Source of the DNA: Verrucomicrobiales bacterium
GTDB lineage: Bacteria > Verrucomicrobiota > Verrucomicrobiia > Verrucomicrobiales > SLCJ01
Direction: 5' to 3'
Assembly (NCBI GenBank): GCA_024636835.1
Contig: JAGXGH010000109.1
Coordinates: 1-54,570, forward strand
Length of the DNA: 54,570 nucleotides
Shown: positions 1 through 9,401 of the stretch, piece by piece
Numbering within the stretch: position 1 is the stretch's first letter
Layout of the letters: every line of letters starts with the position of its first letter
Notes under the pieces: model-generated
Told to the model about the DNA's origin: nothing
What the model saw: the letters and a program-made list of their open reading frames with translations, nothing else
The model's database searches: none
Made by a program: the position numbers and the translations under genes

Positions 1-22
1 CGGAGATGTGTATAAGAGACAG
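1..22. other. Residual Nextera transposon adapter
   Basis: Bases 4-22 are identical to the 19-bp Tn5 mosaic end used in Nextera library preparation (AGATGTGTATAAGAGACAG). It sits exactly at the contig end, where untrimmed adapter is expected. It is library sequence, not genomic DNA, and the protease reading frame that crosses it should be read only from about base 23 inward. Confidence 0.95.
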
Positions 23-1779
23 ACTGTAGGGTGGTCAGGATTGGTCGAAAATGTAGCGAGAGTGACACCGAGAAAGGGCGGGGTTTTTCCGAGGGTGAGA
101 AGGTGATCGAATCCGGATTTTGGCGCCGAGCGCATCGGTTGGGTGGTGATGCCAACGGTTACTGATTCGCTAGGGCGAGGGGTGACGACAATGGTTGCGG
201 TGGGTAGGTTGTCGCGGGGTGTCCACTGAGCGGGGCTTAGTCCAGAGGTGTCCACTTTGACGAGCGAAAGGTCGGTGAGTGAGTCGGATTTCAGCAATTC
301 AACAGCGAGCTTTTCGTCGCCGATTTTCGCCGTAATACCATCGATCAGTGTGCCGTCCGCCTTGGTGATTTCGGAGGTTTTGGTGAGCAGAATACCGTTC
401 TCAGTCAGAGCCGTGGCAAGAACAATCTGCTGGCGGCCTTTAACGAGGGGAATGACCGATGGGGAGTTTTTCGGAAGCTGGGTGAGGAAGGTATTACGGA
501 TGTTTTGCAGCGTGTCAGAGAGTGATAGCGCAGGTGCGCGGCTCATCATTCGATCGGCAAGTGCAGATAGTGGTTGGCGGAAGTAGAGGCGTTGGTGGGT
601 TGCGCTTGGAAGGACGCGAACAATCAGTTCTTCTGTGCCGCGGCGGATGATGAACTCGATTAGATCGGGTTTCTCAGAGTTGAACTCCAAGTCGTTTAAT
701 GCGCGAGCAAAGTCTGATGCCGAGTTAATGCTGATGCCATTGGTTGCGAGGATTACATCACCAAGGTCAAGGAGGTCTCCAATGCGCGAGCCTTCTTCAA
801 TCTCGGTAATGACTGCATTACCATTGCTGCTATCAAGGCGCACTCCGAGGTATGGGCGTAGGACTGGCTCTGTGTCGAATGGGATGGCCGTGGGATACGC
901 CATTGGATCGAAGGGTTCCTCTTCCGTGGATTCTCTCGCCCAGCGGTTGAGATGCTCTTGGATGTGATGTGGGTCGAGCAGTTTTGGGTGTTTGAGAAGG
1001 TTCGCCACGGGATCGTTCGGGCGTTTTGCGAGTTCTTCGTAAAAGAAATCACGTTGCGGTTTGTAGGGGTCGTCGACGCTAGGTTCCGCTCGCTTGAATT
1101 TTTCGCCTTCGATTTTTTCGTTGTTCATCAAGCGATCCCAGACGGGAATGAATGAGGGGAGTGGCACGTGATTGTTGGTGTTCCAATCGCCGGAGATGTT
1201 TGAATTGATGCCGATGACACGACCCTCGAGATCGAAGAGCGGACCACCGGAGTCGCCGCTGATGACGATAGCGGTAGTCGTGATTGGATCCTTGAATCCG
1301 CCCTCAGTTCCAGCGCGGTTGATCTGACCGAGTCGGACTGGTGATGGGCGATAGGCGTGCGGTCCGCCGGGGTGACCGGTGGCGATGACCCAATCGCCGA
1401 CGGCGTAAGTGGCGTCCTTCACATAGGGCTGGTAAGGGAAGGGTCCCGGTGAGTCGATGCGAGCAATGCCGGCGTCGGTCGTATGATCGACACCAAGCGC
1501 GGTGCCCTCGAGGTCGCGTCCATCGGCGAGGAGGATGCGTAATTTTGCACCGGGCTCGCTGGTGACATGAGCGGCGGTGAGGATGAGTCCATCGGGTGTG
1601 ACGATGACACCGGAACCGGATCCGCCGCCGACCTGAATGCTCACCGTTGAGGCAACAAGTCGCGGTGTGATTTCGAGTAGTTTCTGCTGGAGTGCTGTCG
1701 GCGTAAGTGCGTCGGCGGCTTGCGCGGAGGACGCGAGCAGCAAGGCGGCAAAAAGCGAGAAAAGTGCAGTATGTCTCAT
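23..1779 (-). CDS. HtrA/DegP-like serine protease, 3' end cut by window edge
   Basis: Secreted trypsin-fold protease with PDZ domain, last visible gene of the Bat operon. The protein begins with a signal peptide (about residues 1-22, ending SAQA). It has a complete catalytic triad: His71 in LTAAHV, Asp102 in HTTDAG and Ser177 in GDSGGP. A PDZ domain follows at about 285-345. After it comes a second protease-like segment in which the His motif reads LLTKTSEI, so this repeat has lost its histidine, as in the upstream paralogue. The frame stays open to the window edge, so the C-terminus is missing; the last residues before the adapter are near NPDHPTV. It starts 10 bp after the upstream gene's stop. 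Expected role is periplasmic quality control or regulated proteolysis; the substrate is unknown. Confidence 0.9.
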
Positions 1780-1789
1780 GATAGTTGCA

Positions 1790-3520
1790 TTAAAAAATGA
1801 TCGAATTCGCCTTCATTCGGGCGATGGCTGCAAGCACCGTCTCCGAAGGGAGAGCCAGTGTGCGTCCGAGGGTGACTGTTGCAATGTTGAGTCCAATGAC
1901 GGCACCATTGGAGTCGACGAGTGGCGATCCGTTTTGGAAGTGCTCGAGTGGGGCGTCGTGGACGAGAGTCGCTGGAAATCCCGATCGGCGGATGCTCGGT
2001 GGCGTGATGGAGATGGCGCGTTCAGTTTGCACCATCGCGTTGGCCATTGGCTGGCGGAAATTCACGGGGTCCAGAGTCAGCGTGGCGGTCATTGTTTCGT
2101 CACCGCGTTTGAACTCGACTTCCACTTGGTCGCCGACCTGTTTGGTTGTGAGCAGATTGGTGAGGATGTTCCGATTGGTGATTTCCTTGCCGTCTAGGGA
2201 CAGTATTTGATCGCCGCGCTGGAGTTTTGCGATGGCAGCAGCGCCTTCGGGAATGACGCCACCGATGATGATTTTTGTCGCGGCCTGTTCCGGGACGATG
2301 CCGAGTGAGGTGATGGCCTCGGGGCTGTGAATCGAAACCGCATTCGCACTGTGCGCGGGTAGTTGGTGACTGAGTATTCCGCTGGTGGTGGAAAATTCAT
2401 AGGGCGGCGCCTTGAGGTTCAGTGGGATGTGGACGATTTGCCCGAACGTGGGTGTGTCGGTGCTCCACTTGACGGTTGGCAAGTTGCTGGCTTCGATGCT
2501 GAGAAGAGCGAGATCGGTTTCCTTGTCGGTGGCGACGAGCACGGCCGGGTAGGATTGATCACCGATCTGGCAGATTGGAGCAGAGCCGATTTCGGAAGCT
2601 TTGGTGAGAATCAGTCCGTCGGACTCGATGATCACACCTTGGATGCCGGTGGTGACGATTCCGGCGTTATTGAAAATGGAGACTACGGGGATGTTATCGA
2701 CGGCATTGGTGGCGAGGGTGTGGAGAGCATCGCGTGCGGGATTTGACGGCGGTGTTGCCGGGCCATCGTCGAAGGCTTCCTCTTCGTCGATCTCTTCCTC
2801 AACGGTCGGTTCAGGAATGAAGTAGGGGAGTTCAGGAAGCGTGGCATCGGAAGCTTCGCCGATGAGAGGACGGAGCTTGTCGTTGTTTGCGGCGAGCTGT
2901 TGGATGGATTGTGCCTTGAGGCTGGTGAGCTCTGAAGTTTCATCGATGGTGAATCCACAAAGTCTGCCGGCGAGATCAAAAAGCGGGCTGCCGGCGGTGC
3001 GTTGGTTGAAGTCTACGAGGAAGCCTGAATCGTCGGCTAGGGGAGCGGTTTGAAGAGTGCCGAGCTTCAGTTCCGGGACGTCGCCTGGTAGAACAGTTGG
3101 TGGGTATACTGCACCGATCATCCAAGATGATTTCTTCAAGCTGTCTGCTGCGGAGATTGGTGCGGGTGTGATTCCATCGGGCAGTTCTGCGATCTTGAGA
3201 AGGGCTAACCCGGATTCCCCGTCTTCCCAGATCGTCTCTAACTCGAGGCGTTCCGTGTCGTCGAGATAGGCAAGGTAGGGAAGAGGTTCGCCATCGATGG
3301 TTGGTATGAATGCGGTGAGCAAATGCCCGTCGGCGTCCAAGGCGACTGCCGGCTGGACGAGAGTTCGGCTCATGCGTCCTACGCCGATGATGTGGCTGCG
3401 GATAGTTGCAGAAGATTCGACAGTCGCTTTTTCGAGGGCGGAGAATTGCTCGGTGCTGAGCTCCGCGCCATCTACGAGAAGGCTAGTAGTAAGAGTGAGG
3501 CAGGTGAGGAGAATGCGCAT
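1790..3520 (-). CDS. Catalytically dead HtrA paralogue with PDZ domain
   Basis: 576-residue exported protein (signal peptide about 1-19) with two trypsin-like halves around a PDZ domain (about 415-475, IIGGVIPEGAAA onward). Aligning the HtrA motifs by eye, the first half has Ile72 where the catalytic His belongs (DGHLLTAFIP), Gly103 for the Asp, and Ala175 for the Ser (TAGSPLFD). The second half keeps an Asp (TDLALL) but has Ser for His (ILTKASEI) and Asn for Ser (QNGSPLVD). No triad is complete, so proteolysis is not expected. Its place directly upstream of an intact HtrA-like protease (10-bp gap) suggests a scaffold, regulator or substrate adaptor for it. That role is inferred. Confidence 0.85.
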   Translation of the reverse strand: MRILLTCLTLTTSLLVDGAELSTEQFSALEKATVESSATIRSHIIGVGRMSRTLVQPAVALDADGHLLTAFIPTIDGEPLPYLAYLDDTERLELETIWEDGESGLALLKIAELPDGITPAPISAADSLKKSSWMIGAVYPPTVLPGDVPELKLGTLQTAPLADDSGFLVDFNQRTAGSPLFDLAGRLCGFTIDETSELTSLKAQSIQQLAANNDKLRPLIGEASDATLPELPYFIPEPTVEEEIDEEEAFDDGPATPPSNPARDALHTLATNAVDNIPVVSIFNNAGIVTTGIQGVIIESDGLILTKASEIGSAPICQIGDQSYPAVLVATDKETDLALLSIEASNLPTVKWSTDTPTFGQIVHIPLNLKAPPYEFSTTSGILSHQLPAHSANAVSIHSPEAITSLGIVPEQAATKIIIGGVIPEGAAAIAKLQRGDQILSLDGKEITNRNILTNLLTTKQVGDQVEVEFKRGDETMTATLTLDPVNFRQPMANAMVQTERAISITPPSIRRSGFPATLVHDAPLEHFQNGSPLVDSNGAVIGLNIATVTLGRTLALPSETVLAAIARMKANSIIF

Positions 3521-3532
3521 GATTTGACGGTG

Positions 3533-5821
3533 TTACCAAACTTGGCGGAGGTCGGCGGCGGGGAGCCAGAATGAGGTGTCAGGAGTTTCGACTAAGACAT
3601 ACCTTCCATCGTCACTCAGAGAGGTGGCTTGGATGATTTCACCGGATCGTAGAGCAGGACGTTCGAAGTCTGGTTTTCCAGGTTCGCTTTGACGTTGGGT
3701 TTCGGGAGTGATGACCATGAACTGCTCGGGGACGTAGGCGGTGGAATTTCTCCAAATCGCAGCGGCAACGCATAGTCCGGCGAGGACGATTAGGGCCGGG
3801 CCGGGAACGAGTGGAAGGGGGCGGAACCGTCTTATGGCGAGGTAGGTAAATCCGAGTGCCCACAGCACGCATCCAAGGATGAGAAGTTGGTCCGGGCGTA
3901 AGGCAAACGCTGCGCTGCCCGGTAATGCCGGGTCGCCAAGGCGACGGTATGTAGTGTCCAGAACTTCCCGGGTGTCGCCGTCTAAAGGGTCGAGGAGGAA
4001 TGCAGTGTAGGCGGATGCACGGGCAAGATGGAACTCTCCGGTAGCGAGACGAGCGCGTGCGAGGTTGAGGTGCACGGCGGGGTGGTCAGGATAGTCATCG
4101 AGTAACGCTTCGTAGTCTGTGATCGCCGATTTGAAATTGGCGTTGTTGAAGTCTTCCGCGGCTGCGGTGAGTTTCTCTTCGAGTTCGTCGGCGCGGAGGC
4201 TGGCTAGAGGCAGGAGGCATAGCACGGCAATAATGATCGCTTTAGGGACGAGTGACTTGAGCTTTTCGGAGGTGATCGGTGAGGGCTTTCCGGTGAACGA
4301 GGCGTCGCTATGGTCGCGAAGCATGGTGGCAAGTTCAGGATGGCTTTGATGGAGTTTTTCTGCGACTTCACCGGTGGACGCCCCGCTTGGTAGCTTGAGC
4401 TCATCGCGCAGTAGTGGAAGTATTTTTTCTTCGAAGAGTTGTTGGGCTCTCCGTCCACTGTCTAGTTCGCGCAGAGCGGCGCGGAGTAGTTTTCTGCGTG
4501 GGTTTTTCTTGGATTGTTGTTTCTTCGCTGCACCGATGGCGAGTGCGGAGAGTAGAGGGAAGAAAGGCGCAAGCCCAAATGCGACGAAGATAGAGGGGTG
4601 TAAGTTGAGTAAGATGGGCTTGGTGATCGCTGTTCCCGGGGTAGTCGATGGGTTGAGCGCCGCGGACAGTGGCTCGATATCTGCGAAACGGATCGATGGA
4701 GCGAGACGATGGATCTTCCATTGGTCCTCCTTGGTGTCGAAAGACAGCACCGAAAGCGCGGGGTAGACGGGGTTTGAGCCATCGGCGATGAGGGTTTGGA
4801 CAAACCGCCCGCGGAAACGGTCGAAACTTGTGCCGCCGATGGTTTTCATCTCTGAGGAAACGGATTTAAAGCCAGGCGAGGAGAAGTCGAGATCGTCGAG
4901 CATGGATTCGTCACCACGACCATCGATGGTAAGTATGATGGTGAACGGTTCGTCTGCGGCGGGAGATTGTGGAGAGATGGAGGCGGAGAAGTTCCAATCG
5001 CCGATGAGCCCGCTGGTGAAGTAGTTGCCATCCGGTTGGGGAGGGAGCGGTTTGATGGGAATATCGACGGGAACATATTCGACCCTATCGCCTGAGCTGT
5101 CGCTGAGCTTGGCGCTTAGTGACCCCTTTGCCGATTCGCCGGAGAGTACGGTGAATCGTGTTTTATAGCGACGGACGTAGCGTTCGTTGCCACGAAACAT
5201 GCCGCGTTGTTCTTGGTAGGGGCGGTAGTAGAATGGGTAGAAGCGGGTGTCGAATCGAGGTTCACCGCGTGGTGAGTCTCGCCACCAGCGGACATTGGAA
5301 ATTTCGAATTCCGGTGAATCGATGAAGGTGCGTGGACGTTCTCTGGTGAGTGTTAGCATTTCCAGATCCACTTCCTGCCCGACGCGCAGGATGGCTGGCG
5401 GGGTGGTCGATCCGTTCCACACCGGTATAAACTCAGCAACGTTTTCGTCCTGGGTGTTGGGCACGACATCAACGGGATCGAGACGAAGGAATACCTTTTG
5501 TCCGCCGATAAGGAGAGGGATGGGTGGGAATTTTAGTTCTCCCTCACGACGGGGAATGAAGCTCAGTGTCGCGACATTTCCCAAGTTGCGTGGAGCGGTG
5601 GTGGTTGGTCGCCAGTCTAGAGCGCTGGTGTTTTTAATGGGTAAGGGGGTGATGTCTCCCTCGGATATCACAAAGAAAGAGTGTGCGATACCGGCCGTGA
5701 CGGGGCTATTCGGTGGAATGATCCGATAGTCCGTCTGCGCCTCGGAATGTGAGGTGAACGCAAGTAGCCATACGATGCCGAGTGCGGTGGCAAGCGCTTG
5801 CTGTATTCTACGTATTGCCAT
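3533..5821 (-). CDS. batD: BatD-BatE fusion protein (Ig-like, TPR, SH3-like)
   Basis: 762-residue membrane protein. A signal peptide (about 1-28) leads into a BatD-type extracytoplasmic region of Ig-like domains (about 30-390), then a membrane segment near 410-430 and a basic cytoplasmic-type stretch. A second hydrophobic segment leads into a TPR region (EDFNNANFKSAITDYEALL onward, about 545-630) typical of BatE. Two more membrane segments and a C-terminal SH3-like tail ending DLRQVW follow. In Bacteroides-type Bat operons, BatD and BatE are separate genes; here they are one chain. The gene lies 5 bp after the VWA gene and 12 bp before the pseudo-protease. It probably assembles with the VWA proteins at the inner membrane. 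Confidence 0.85.
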   Translation of the reverse strand: MAIRRIQQALATALGIVWLLAFTSHSEAQTDYRIIPPNSPVTAGIAHSFFVISEGDITPLPIKNTSALDWRPTTTAPRNLGNVATLSFIPRREGELKFPPIPLLIGGQKVFLRLDPVDVVPNTQDENVAEFIPVWNGSTTPPAILRVGQEVDLEMLTLTRERPRTFIDSPEFEISNVRWWRDSPRGEPRFDTRFYPFYYRPYQEQRGMFRGNERYVRRYKTRFTVLSGESAKGSLSAKLSDSSGDRVEYVPVDIPIKPLPPQPDGNYFTSGLIGDWNFSASISPQSPAADEPFTIILTIDGRGDESMLDDLDFSSPGFKSVSSEMKTIGGTSFDRFRGRFVQTLIADGSNPVYPALSVLSFDTKEDQWKIHRLAPSIRFADIEPLSAALNPSTTPGTAITKPILLNLHPSIFVAFGLAPFFPLLSALAIGAAKKQQSKKNPRRKLLRAALRELDSGRRAQQLFEEKILPLLRDELKLPSGASTGEVAEKLHQSHPELATMLRDHSDASFTGKPSPITSEKLKSLVPKAIIIAVLCLLPLASLRADELEEKLTAAAEDFNNANFKSAITDYEALLDDYPDHPAVHLNLARARLATGEFHLARASAYTAFLLDPLDGDTREVLDTTYRRLGDPALPGSAAFALRPDQLLILGCVLWALGFTYLAIRRFRPLPLVPGPALIVLAGLCVAAAIWRNSTAYVPEQFMVITPETQRQSEPGKPDFERPALRSGEIIQATSLSDDGRYVLVETPDTSFWLPAADLRQVW

Positions 5822-5826
5822 GATTC

Positions 5827-8373
5827 TTAGTGCTGCTCGCGTGGGCTAGTTCCGGATTGGCCGCCAGCGCCACCTGCGCCGCGTCCCTGGCGACGGGCGT
5901 CGCGGCCAAGTTGCTCTAATTGGCGATCTCTGAGGTCGCCTTTACCGTTCTCAGAGCGTCGGAGGTCGCGGTCGCCTCCCGCTTGATTTGGGGATGGTTG
6001 GGGTTCGTCGCCATCACCTTCGCCGTCGCTTTGGTCGTCGTTTGGTTGAGCGAATGGGTCGCTTGAGCCGCCTTCCCCTGACTGCGGTTGTTGCTGGGTA
6101 ACGAGATGGTTGTAAGCGTTTTGAATATCAGTTCTGGAAGATTCGAGCTTGCGGTCGATGTGAGGCTCGGGAGCGCGGAGAATATCTTCGTCGGCATTGC
6201 GGAGTTCATCGATCATCGGTGCGTTGACGATTTCTCCGAGGCGGACGAGTTCTTTAATCGAAGCTTTGGAATCGGCAATTGATGGATCGTTCACTGGGTC
6301 TTTTACCGTTACCCATTGGTCGAGCGAGTTGCGGAACTCGGTCTCCTGATCGAGTGCGCGCCGTGTGTCTTTAACGGCTTGCTCATAGGCTTTACGAAAG
6401 GCGATGAGGTCTTTGGCGTACTGGATGTCGCTTTCGAGAATGGCTAAGTTTTCGCTGAAGTTTTCGCTGTTTGGGGTCGCCCGTGCAATGTCCTGATAAT
6501 AGGCGCGAGCGTCAGTGAAGATCCGCAGAGCTTGCTCCGGGTTGGGCTCGACAGGGTTCTCTCCGCTCAGGGCGGCCAGGGGTGAAGCATCGGGTGTCTT
6601 ATTTCGGGGTGGGAGAAAGGCCCGTCCGCGTTGGTGGTGGAGGTTGGCGCGAAGTGCGGAAATCGTGCCTTCGAGATCGAGATCTTGTCGGGTTGTCAGT
6701 GACGATGCCGTGGACAGTAGGTCGTCGATCAGAATGAAACGATCGGGAGATTGAGCGGCGAGTTCAGGTTCGAGGGTGATGAACTCGAGTGCTTGGTTGT
6801 AGTAGCGCATGGCACGTTCGCGTTTTTCGATGCCGGGTTCTTCGAGATGGTCGCGGATGCTGGCCGGGAGTTCGTCGACGGAGGCTTCGATGGTAGAGGC
6901 TGCGCGGTTTCCTCCGAGGATGAGTTCGGCGCGTTTCACCCACTCAGCGGGGCCGTCGGGATCGTAAGTAAGTCGGCCCAGTTCGGTTTCATTGACGTCA
7001 AGGAAAACGGCGGTGGGGAATGAGCTGACACCTAGACGACCAGCGAGCTCGCGGCTCGCTTTACGGGTTTGTGGATCGATGCCTGAGCGCGGAATATCGA
7101 CGGTGAGAAGCACGACGCGGCGTTCTACCCAGTCGGTGAAGATGGAGTTTGAGGCAATCTCTGTCTCGAAGGCGATCGAGGCTTCCGACCAGTCGCTTCC
7201 AGTGAACAGAACGACGAGCGGAAGTTCCTTTTCCTTTGCTTCATCGAGTGCGGCAAGGAAGGGTGGGTAGATGGTCGCGACCATTGGTTGAGCATCCGGT
7301 AACTGCGGGGTGTCTTGCGATTGCGCGTGGCTGGGTTGAGCAACGATGAGAAGACTCAAACCGAGGGCGATCGCAGGTGTTAAGGGATACCGTTTTCTGC
7401 TGGCACGGGTGGGCAGGAAGAGACGTAGAAAGAGCAAAGCAAGGGCGAGCGAAAGTGGGTAGGCGTAGAGCTCGAGCGGTCGGTTTTGGAGGTCTGCCGC
7501 GAATTCGGATGAGTTGTCGAGCTTCATGGTATCGATACGTGCGCCAAGCGATCGGATGGTGGCATCGCTGGCTACTCCTTCCGCTTCGAGGTAGATGCCT
7601 CGGGTGTTTTCTGCGATGTCACGCATCATGTCGGGATCCGCTTCCGAACTGAGGTTCGAGTTGGGAATGGGCGACTCACGCGCGTTGTCTCCAAAGGTGA
7701 TGGTGTGAATTGGCACGCCGATTTCTGCGATCGGCGCGGTGCTTGCTTCGGTGTCGTTGGTGAGTCGATCACCGTCGCTCATGAGGATGATGGCGGATCC
7801 CGGCGGTGGGGTTTTGGTGAGGAGTTTAGCGGCGGATTCAAGTGCGCCCTGGAGGTCGCTGCCAGCGACGCCAAGTCCACCGGGGGATTGAATTTCCAGG
7901 CGATTTTCAAGCATCGTGCGGCTTAGTGTGGCGGGGCATTCCGGGAAGGCGATGCCGTCGAACGAGACGAGTCCGATGCGATCGGCGGGGCGGGAGTTGA
8001 TGAACTCGCGGGCGTAGAGTTGTGCGGCTTCCATTCTGGTGAGTCCGCCCACATCAGCGACGCCCATCGATTTTGAGGAGTCGAAGAGAATGATCAGGTT
8101 TTTGGCGGGCAAGCGGTTTTCGGTGATGATAGTGCCGCCGGTTGGACGAAGAATGGTGATGCCTAGGAGCACCAGCATGCCGACAATGGCGATGGTGCGG
8201 ATGCGGCGTCTACGCGGCGATGCTGTGGTTTGTAGGGATGCTGCGCCCGATCCGTCCGAGGCGAGTCGCTGGAAGGTGATTTTTCTGCAGTGACGCGCCC
8301 AGATGATCGTCAGGCTGACAGATGCCAAGCCGACGAGAATCCAAGGTAGATATTGTAGCCCGAGGAAGTTCAT
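5827..8373 (-). CDS. batB: BatB/BatC-like VWA protein with cysteine-less thioredoxin-like domain
   Basis: 848-residue membrane protein. Order of parts: membrane segments at about 8-26 and 60-76; a von Willebrand A domain with MIDAS motif DSSKS (98-102) and later metal-site SDGD (199-202); another membrane segment near 305-320; a hydrophobic segment at about 333-350 ending SHA; a thioredoxin-like domain (about 365-485); a helical TPR-like region; and a low-complexity acidic then Arg/Gly-rich tail (about 765-848) like BatC. The thioredoxin-like domain has GSDW followed by S-E-A-S (396-399) where related proteins carry C-x-x-C, so it cannot do disulfide exchange. It overlaps the batA-like gene by 4 nt. 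Likely partner of BatA and BatD. Confidence 0.85.
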   Translation of the reverse strand: MNFLGLQYLPWILVGLASVSLTIIWARHCRKITFQRLASDGSGAASLQTTASPRRRRIRTIAIVGMLVLLGITILRPTGGTIITENRLPAKNLIILFDSSKSMGVADVGGLTRMEAAQLYAREFINSRPADRIGLVSFDGIAFPECPATLSRTMLENRLEIQSPGGLGVAGSDLQGALESAAKLLTKTPPPGSAIILMSDGDRLTNDTEASTAPIAEIGVPIHTITFGDNARESPIPNSNLSSEADPDMMRDIAENTRGIYLEAEGVASDATIRSLGARIDTMKLDNSSEFAADLQNRPLELYAYPLSLALALLFLRLFLPTRASRKRYPLTPAIALGLSLLIVAQPSHAQSQDTPQLPDAQPMVATIYPPFLAALDEAKEKELPLVVLFTGSDWSEASIAFETEIASNSIFTDWVERRVVLLTVDIPRSGIDPQTRKASRELAGRLGVSSFPTAVFLDVNETELGRLTYDPDGPAEWVKRAELILGGNRAASTIEASVDELPASIRDHLEEPGIEKRERAMRYYNQALEFITLEPELAAQSPDRFILIDDLLSTASSLTTRQDLDLEGTISALRANLHHQRGRAFLPPRNKTPDASPLAALSGENPVEPNPEQALRIFTDARAYYQDIARATPNSENFSENLAILESDIQYAKDLIAFRKAYEQAVKDTRRALDQETEFRNSLDQWVTVKDPVNDPSIADSKASIKELVRLGEIVNAPMIDELRNADEDILRAPEPHIDRKLESSRTDIQNAYNHLVTQQQPQSGEGGSSDPFAQPNDDQSDGEGDGDEPQPSPNQAGGDRDLRRSENGKGDLRDRQLEQLGRDARRQGRGAGGAGGQSGTSPREQH

Positions 8374-9401
8374 GCGATTTGGTGGAGGAGGGTTCGGCGC
8401 AGGATGAAGGTGGTGAGCGCAAGGATGCCGGCGGCCATGCAGAGCGCAGGAAATAGATCGCGACGATAGATGATCGCGGGTTGGGTGCGTGATGTGGTCT
8501 CCAAGGTATCGATGGTATCCATCACGGTTTCAAACCCTTCGACATCGGTAGAGCGGAAGAAGCGACCGTTGGCAGTGGTTGCGAGTTTCTCGATGGCCTT
8601 TGTGTTGAACGATTTGTTTTGCAGGATCCATGCACGGTCTGGTGTGGCGTGTGGGTGGTCACTGCCGATAGCGACGGCGTGGATGGTGATGTCTTTTTCG
8701 GCAGCAAGTCGAGCGGCTTCAATCGGGGTGAAGACCGGGTCGTTGATGGTGTTCTCGCCGTCGGTGATGAGGATGATGGTCTTGCGGCGTTCGCCGTAGT
8801 CGACGAGTGAGTTGATTCCAGCGGCAAGTCCTGCTGCGATGTTGGTTCCTCGTTCGTCGACACTGAGCAGTGTGTTGATTAGTTGATCAATCTGCGCGGT
8901 GAGGAAATCGTGGTCGAGAGTTGGTGGACAGGCGGTGTAGGCGCGGTGGCCGAAAATTGCCAACCCGATGCGGTCACCCGAGCGTCTGCCGATGAATCGT
9001 CCGATCTGCTGACGGGCGACGGCAAGTCGGTCGACAAGCTCTCCTTTGACGATGTCTTCGTTGTTGCGACGACTGGTATTTCCGGGATCGGGATCGTAAA
9101 GATCCATGCTGTTGGAGAAGTCGAGAACGATCATGATGTCGGTGCCTTCTTTGGTAACGGGAACGACTTCGACGGATTGCTGCGGGCGCGCGAGTGCGGT
9201 GATGATCAAGGCACCGGCGATGACTTCGAGCAAGAGAATGAAGTGACGCGATCCCGGGCGACGCGATTTTTTCGCGTTGGGTCGATAGAGGGTGGCCGCA
9301 GGCACACCGATGGCTGCCGGGTCGCGCACCCATTGCCAGACGGCACCGACGATGAGTGGGATGAGGAGGAGAAAGACGAAGGGGTGGGCGAACTCAGGCA
9401 T
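8370..9401 (-). CDS. batA: BatA-like VWA-domain membrane protein
   Basis: 343-residue protein with the classic BatA layout. There are N-terminal membrane segments (about 7-22 and 53-71), a VWA domain (about 88-270) with an intact MIDAS motif DFSNS (94-98), and a C-terminal membrane helix (LFPALCMAAGILALTTFIL). Known Bat proteins form inner-membrane complexes with exposed VWA domains and act with MoxR ATPases, with links to oxidative and envelope stress tolerance. The start overlaps the preceding gene by 8 nt and the stop overlaps the next start by 4 nt, which indicates translational coupling. Confidence 0.9.
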   Translation of the reverse strand: MPEFAHPFVFLLLIPLIVGAVWQWVRDPAAIGVPAATLYRPNAKKSRRPGSRHFILLLEVIAGALIITALARPQQSVEVVPVTKEGTDIMIVLDFSNSMDLYDPDPGNTSRRNNEDIVKGELVDRLAVARQQIGRFIGRRSGDRIGLAIFGHRAYTACPPTLDHDFLTAQIDQLINTLLSVDERGTNIAAGLAAGINSLVDYGERRKTIILITDGENTINDPVFTPIEAARLAAEKDITIHAVAIGSDHPHATPDRAWILQNKSFNTKAIEKLATTANGRFFRSTDVEGFETVMDTIDTLETTSRTQPAIIYRRDLFPALCMAAGILALTTFILRRTLLHQIA

